Source: Bacillota bacterium
GTDB lineage: Bacteria > Bacillota > Bacilli > Bacillales > Bacillaceae_J
Reading direction: 5' to 3'
Length of the DNA stretch: 6,205 nucleotides
NCBI GenBank assembly: GCA_023457235.1
Contig: JAEWMK010000484.1
Span: 1-6,205 of the forward strand
Part shown: positions 4,224 to 6,205 of the stretch, piece by piece
How the letters are laid out: each line of letters starts with the position of its first letter
Numbering within the stretch: position 1 is the stretch's first letter
Program-made: the position numbers and the translations under genes
Notes under the pieces: generated by a model
The model's input: the letters and a program-made list of their open reading frames with translations, nothing else
What the model was told of the DNA's origin: nothing
Databases searched by the model: none

Positions 4224-6149
4224 TTAAATCGAAAACTCCGTCAGCATTAGGCTTTGGAGTTCGCGGACGGTTTTCAGCGTGAGCATGAGTTCTTCTTTTT
4301 CTCTTGTGGTGAGGTGTGTGAATGTTAGGACTGATGATGTTGGTTCACCACGCTGGTATTGGCTCCATTTTTGTTTGACATAGATCGACATGACTTCATT
4401 GAATGCTGTTTTTAGGTCTGTTGCCAGGTTTTCGGTAATGATTTTTTTCTGTACTAATTGGTCTATGCGTTCGATTGGTGCCCCGCTAAAGATGCTATGG
4501 GACAGTGATAGTATTTGCAAGCTATGATAAAACGGAAATAGGATTTCTTTTTTTATATCAATTTGCTTTCGGTCAAGCTTGAAGAGCGATAGGATCGGTT
4601 GACCTAGTGTTGGGACTTGGTGTTCTTTTTCGACTTGGGCCATCCGGTATAAAAAGATTTTCGAGCGTTCGAGTTGCTCGGTGATCGCTGTTTCGAATTT
4701 TTTATTTAGGCGTAAGCTTCCATATAAATAGCGGTACGAGAAAAAGTTTTGGGCAAGCATGATATTGTCATTTGTCGCTTGCAGCATCCATTGACGCAGT
4801 CGTGTTTCCCATGTTTTAACGGAGCCTCGCCAAACTGGTTCGTTGGACATCATTTTTCCGATACAACGGACGTATCCGCCCCGCTCTAAATAGGCAACGA
4901 TTTCTTCTCCCAGTAAGCTAAAATAATCTTCAATTAATTCGCGCTGACCTTCTTCACCATTTTCATAGACAAGGAAATGATCTTGGTCAGTCATCATGAA
5001 TTGTGCACTACGACCGGCACTGCCCACCATATACCAACTGAATTTCACAGGTGGTGTTAGCCCCTTGTTCACCCGTAAGGACTCGACAGCTAGTTGGACG
5101 CAACGAACAGCCAAGCGATCGTTCAATTCGGTGATTACTTCTAAAATATGCGAAACTGGCACTTTGTCGTTAATTATAGTATCCAAAATTTTATATATTG
5201 CTTGTTTAATAGACGGCAAATTGTTTTCATCTATTTTTTCAATATCACGAACGGTTTTTACTAAACTTTCATTCTTCTTACGCAGCAGGTTTCCTAACGA
5301 GACTATACCAACAACTTCCTCTGTTTTTTCATGAACGACCGGAAGATGCTTGTACCCCTCAAGCACCATCTTCGGCAACGCCGCGTAATAGAATTCAAGA
5401 CGGGAGATGGTTAACGGATTTTTTGTCATCACCCGTTCAACTGGTAGATTATAAGGCTTTGATTTTGCCAAGACTCTATTTACGAGATCTGATTTTGTTA
5501 AAATACCCGCTAGGTGACCGGATTCCAATACAAGGACAGCATCACATTTGTGATTCTTCATATTAATGGCAGCCTCCTGAACGGTTGCCTGTCCAGAAAC
5601 AGCGACTAATGGTGACATGACGTCTTGGACACGCACGATGAAACGGTCACTTTCTCCGGTCCGGCGAGTGATTTTTACCTGTTCGGCAAGGGATGTGTAG
5701 ACATCCTTCAAGCGCATCGCACTTTGTTGCAGCAAATAATCACGGACACCAACATCCTCCCAGCGCTTCTCTAGGACTGAAAACGGAATAAGGACACCAA
5801 GGCATGGTTCCAATGCTTTTACACGAACCATTTCTTCGTATTTATCCGACTTCGCTACACCTAAAAAATTAGCGAGGCTTGAAAACCCGATTAATTCGCC
5901 CTTTGACAAAATCTCTAGTGCTTCCAACTTATCTTCATCGGCAAAAATATACACTTCTGCTAACCCTTTTAATAGAAGTAATAGTCCTTCACGTGGCTGG
6001 CTCGCTTGATAAATGAGTTCATTCGTTCCGTATTGCTTTATAGTACATTCATCCATTAGTTTTTTTGCTTCATGGAAAGGCACCCCTTTAAAAAAGGGGT
6101 GTCCTTTGATTTGTTCGTAAATTGCTTGTTTATCCGAATTTTGTATCAT
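4224..6149 (-). CDS. cNMP-binding-like/CBS/DUF294 nucleotidyltransferase-like signalling protein
   Basis: From ATG 6149 this is 641 residues. A cyclic-nucleotide-binding-like beta-roll spans about 17-132. A CBS pair follows: VQDVMSPLVAVSG... at about 174-229 and VERVMTKNPLTIS... at about 237-290. Then comes a DUF294 nucleotidyltransferase-like domain (about 320-460) with GSAGR at 376-380 and TDQD at 387-390, the G-S and D-x-D pair of the polymerase-beta/GlnD superfamily. A helical DUF294 C-terminal domain fills about 490-640. The order is that of the whole family. It probably senses adenine nucleotides and modifies or binds a partner; the substrate is unknown. The segment where a cNMP phosphate cassette should lie (GELIGFSSLANF) has no R-A or R-T/S pair, so true cAMP binding is doubtful. 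GTG 6173 and ATG 6158 are other possible starts; none has a strong ribosome-binding site. The gene overlaps the preceding gene. Confidence 0.92.
   Translation of the reverse strand: MIQNSDKQAIYEQIKGHPFFKGVPFHEAKKLMDECTIKQYGTNELIYQASQPREGLLLLLKGLAEVYIFADEDKLEALEILSKGELIGFSSLANFLGVAKSDKYEEMVRVKALEPCLGVLIPFSVLEKRWEDVGVRDYLLQQSAMRLKDVYTSLAEQVKITRRTGESDRFIVRVQDVMSPLVAVSGQATVQEAAINMKNHKCDAVLVLESGHLAGILTKSDLVNRVLAKSKPYNLPVERVMTKNPLTISRLEFYYAALPKMVLEGYKHLPVVHEKTEEVVGIVSLGNLLRKKNESLVKTVRDIEKIDENNLPSIKQAIYKILDTIINDKVPVSHILEVITELNDRLAVRCVQLAVESLRVNKGLTPPVKFSWYMVGSAGRSAQFMMTDQDHFLVYENGEEGQRELIEDYFSLLGEEIVAYLERGGYVRCIGKMMSNEPVWRGSVKTWETRLRQWMLQATNDNIMLAQNFFSYRYLYGSLRLNKKFETAITEQLERSKIFLYRMAQVEKEHQVPTLGQPILSLFKLDRKQIDIKKEILFPFYHSLQILSLSHSIFSGAPIERIDQLVQKKIITENLATDLKTAFNEVMSIYVKQKWSQYQRGEPTSSVLTFTHLTTREKEELMLTLKTVRELQSLMLTEFSI
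6076..6107 (-). other. Strong hairpin inside the 5' coding region of the DUF294 gene
   Basis: AAAGGCACCCCTTT (6076-6089) is the reverse complement of AAAGGGGTGTCCTTT (6093-6107) except for one bulged base, with only three bases between. It codes for KGHPFFKGVPF, which is near-repetitive at the protein level. No T-run follows on the minus strand, so it is not an intrinsic terminator. Confidence 0.7.
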
Positions 6150-6205
6150 GACCTTCATCCATCCATACTTCACCGTCTTTATATGTCATTTGTTCAGGGT
6201 AGCGT
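6130..6205 (-). CDS. C-terminal tail of an upstream gene, 5' part outside window
   Basis: Reading from 6204 on the minus strand gives 24 codons, RYPEQMTYKDGEVWMDEGHD followed by TKFG, then TAA at 6132-6130. The frame is open to the window edge and has the composition of real coding sequence. Its end overlaps the next gene by 20 bases if that gene starts at 6149, or by 44 if at 6173, which suggests one operon with translational coupling. DUF294/CBS genes are often, as I recall, next to sodium:solute symporter or exonuclease genes, so this could be a symporter's hydrophilic tail. The short fragment cannot prove that. Confidence 0.6.
   Translation of the reverse strand, partial: RYPEQMTYKDGEVWMDEGHDTKFG

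Noticed and set aside
3688..4227. Plus-strand 179-codon open frame
   Set aside because: It is antisense to the lipoprotein gene and runs through its promoter and a REP-like element; no plausible domain or ribosome-binding site.
4996..5334. Plus-strand 112-codon open frame
   Set aside because: It is a shadow of the DUF294 gene's central region.
6081..6100. T6A run in the DUF294 gene as a programmed frameshift site
   Set aside because: In the reading frame it does not form a proper X-XXY-YYZ heptamer, and the zero frame continues for over 600 codons with all domains intact.

Overview
The window reads as chromosomal DNA of a low-to-moderate GC, endospore-forming, flagellated member of the Bacillaceae. 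The evidence is a near-identical SpoIIID, an Mbl of the standard 333 residues and an FlhO, in the order spoIIID-mbl-flhO known from Bacillus subtilis. I cannot name the genus. Every supported gene lies on the minus strand, so transcription runs from high to low coordinates.

In transcription order: (i) 6205-6130, the last 24 codons of an upstream gene, overlapping the start of the next; (ii) 6149-4224, a large multidomain protein (cyclic-nucleotide-binding-like domain, two CBS domains, DUF294 nucleotidyltransferase-like domain and its C-terminal domain); (iii) 4223-4141, a GC-rich REP-like palindromic element; (iv) 4052-3507, a lipoprotein with its own promoter and terminator; (v) 3400-2714, an AT-rich gene for a single-pass membrane protein of unknown function; (vi) 2632-2511, a decayed second copy of the lipoprotein gene's 3' end plus its terminator; (vii) 2512-2419, a second REP-like element; (viii) 2371-1960, a candidate promoter, a short upstream ORF placed like usd, and spoIIID; (ix) 1923-1871, a long terminator-like hairpin; (x) 1832-740, the mbl promoter and mbl; (xi) 723-627, a third REP-like element; (xii) 605-1, the 5' two thirds of flhO, cut by the window edge.

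The conserved core joins sporulation control (SpoIIID, a mother-cell regulator), cell shape (Mbl) and the flagellar rod (FlhO). The stretch from about 2.4 to 4.2 kb is accessory. It is bounded by two REP-like elements, and inside it an AT-rich gene sits between two diverged direct repeats of the lipoprotein gene's 3' end. That points to insertion, or to tandem duplication followed by decay.

The points most worth a second look are the three related REP-like elements, the duplicated lipoprotein 3' end flanking the membrane-protein gene, the usd-like leader ORF, and a long hairpin inside the 5' coding part of the DUF294 gene. I see no CRISPR array, tRNA, rRNA or transposase gene.
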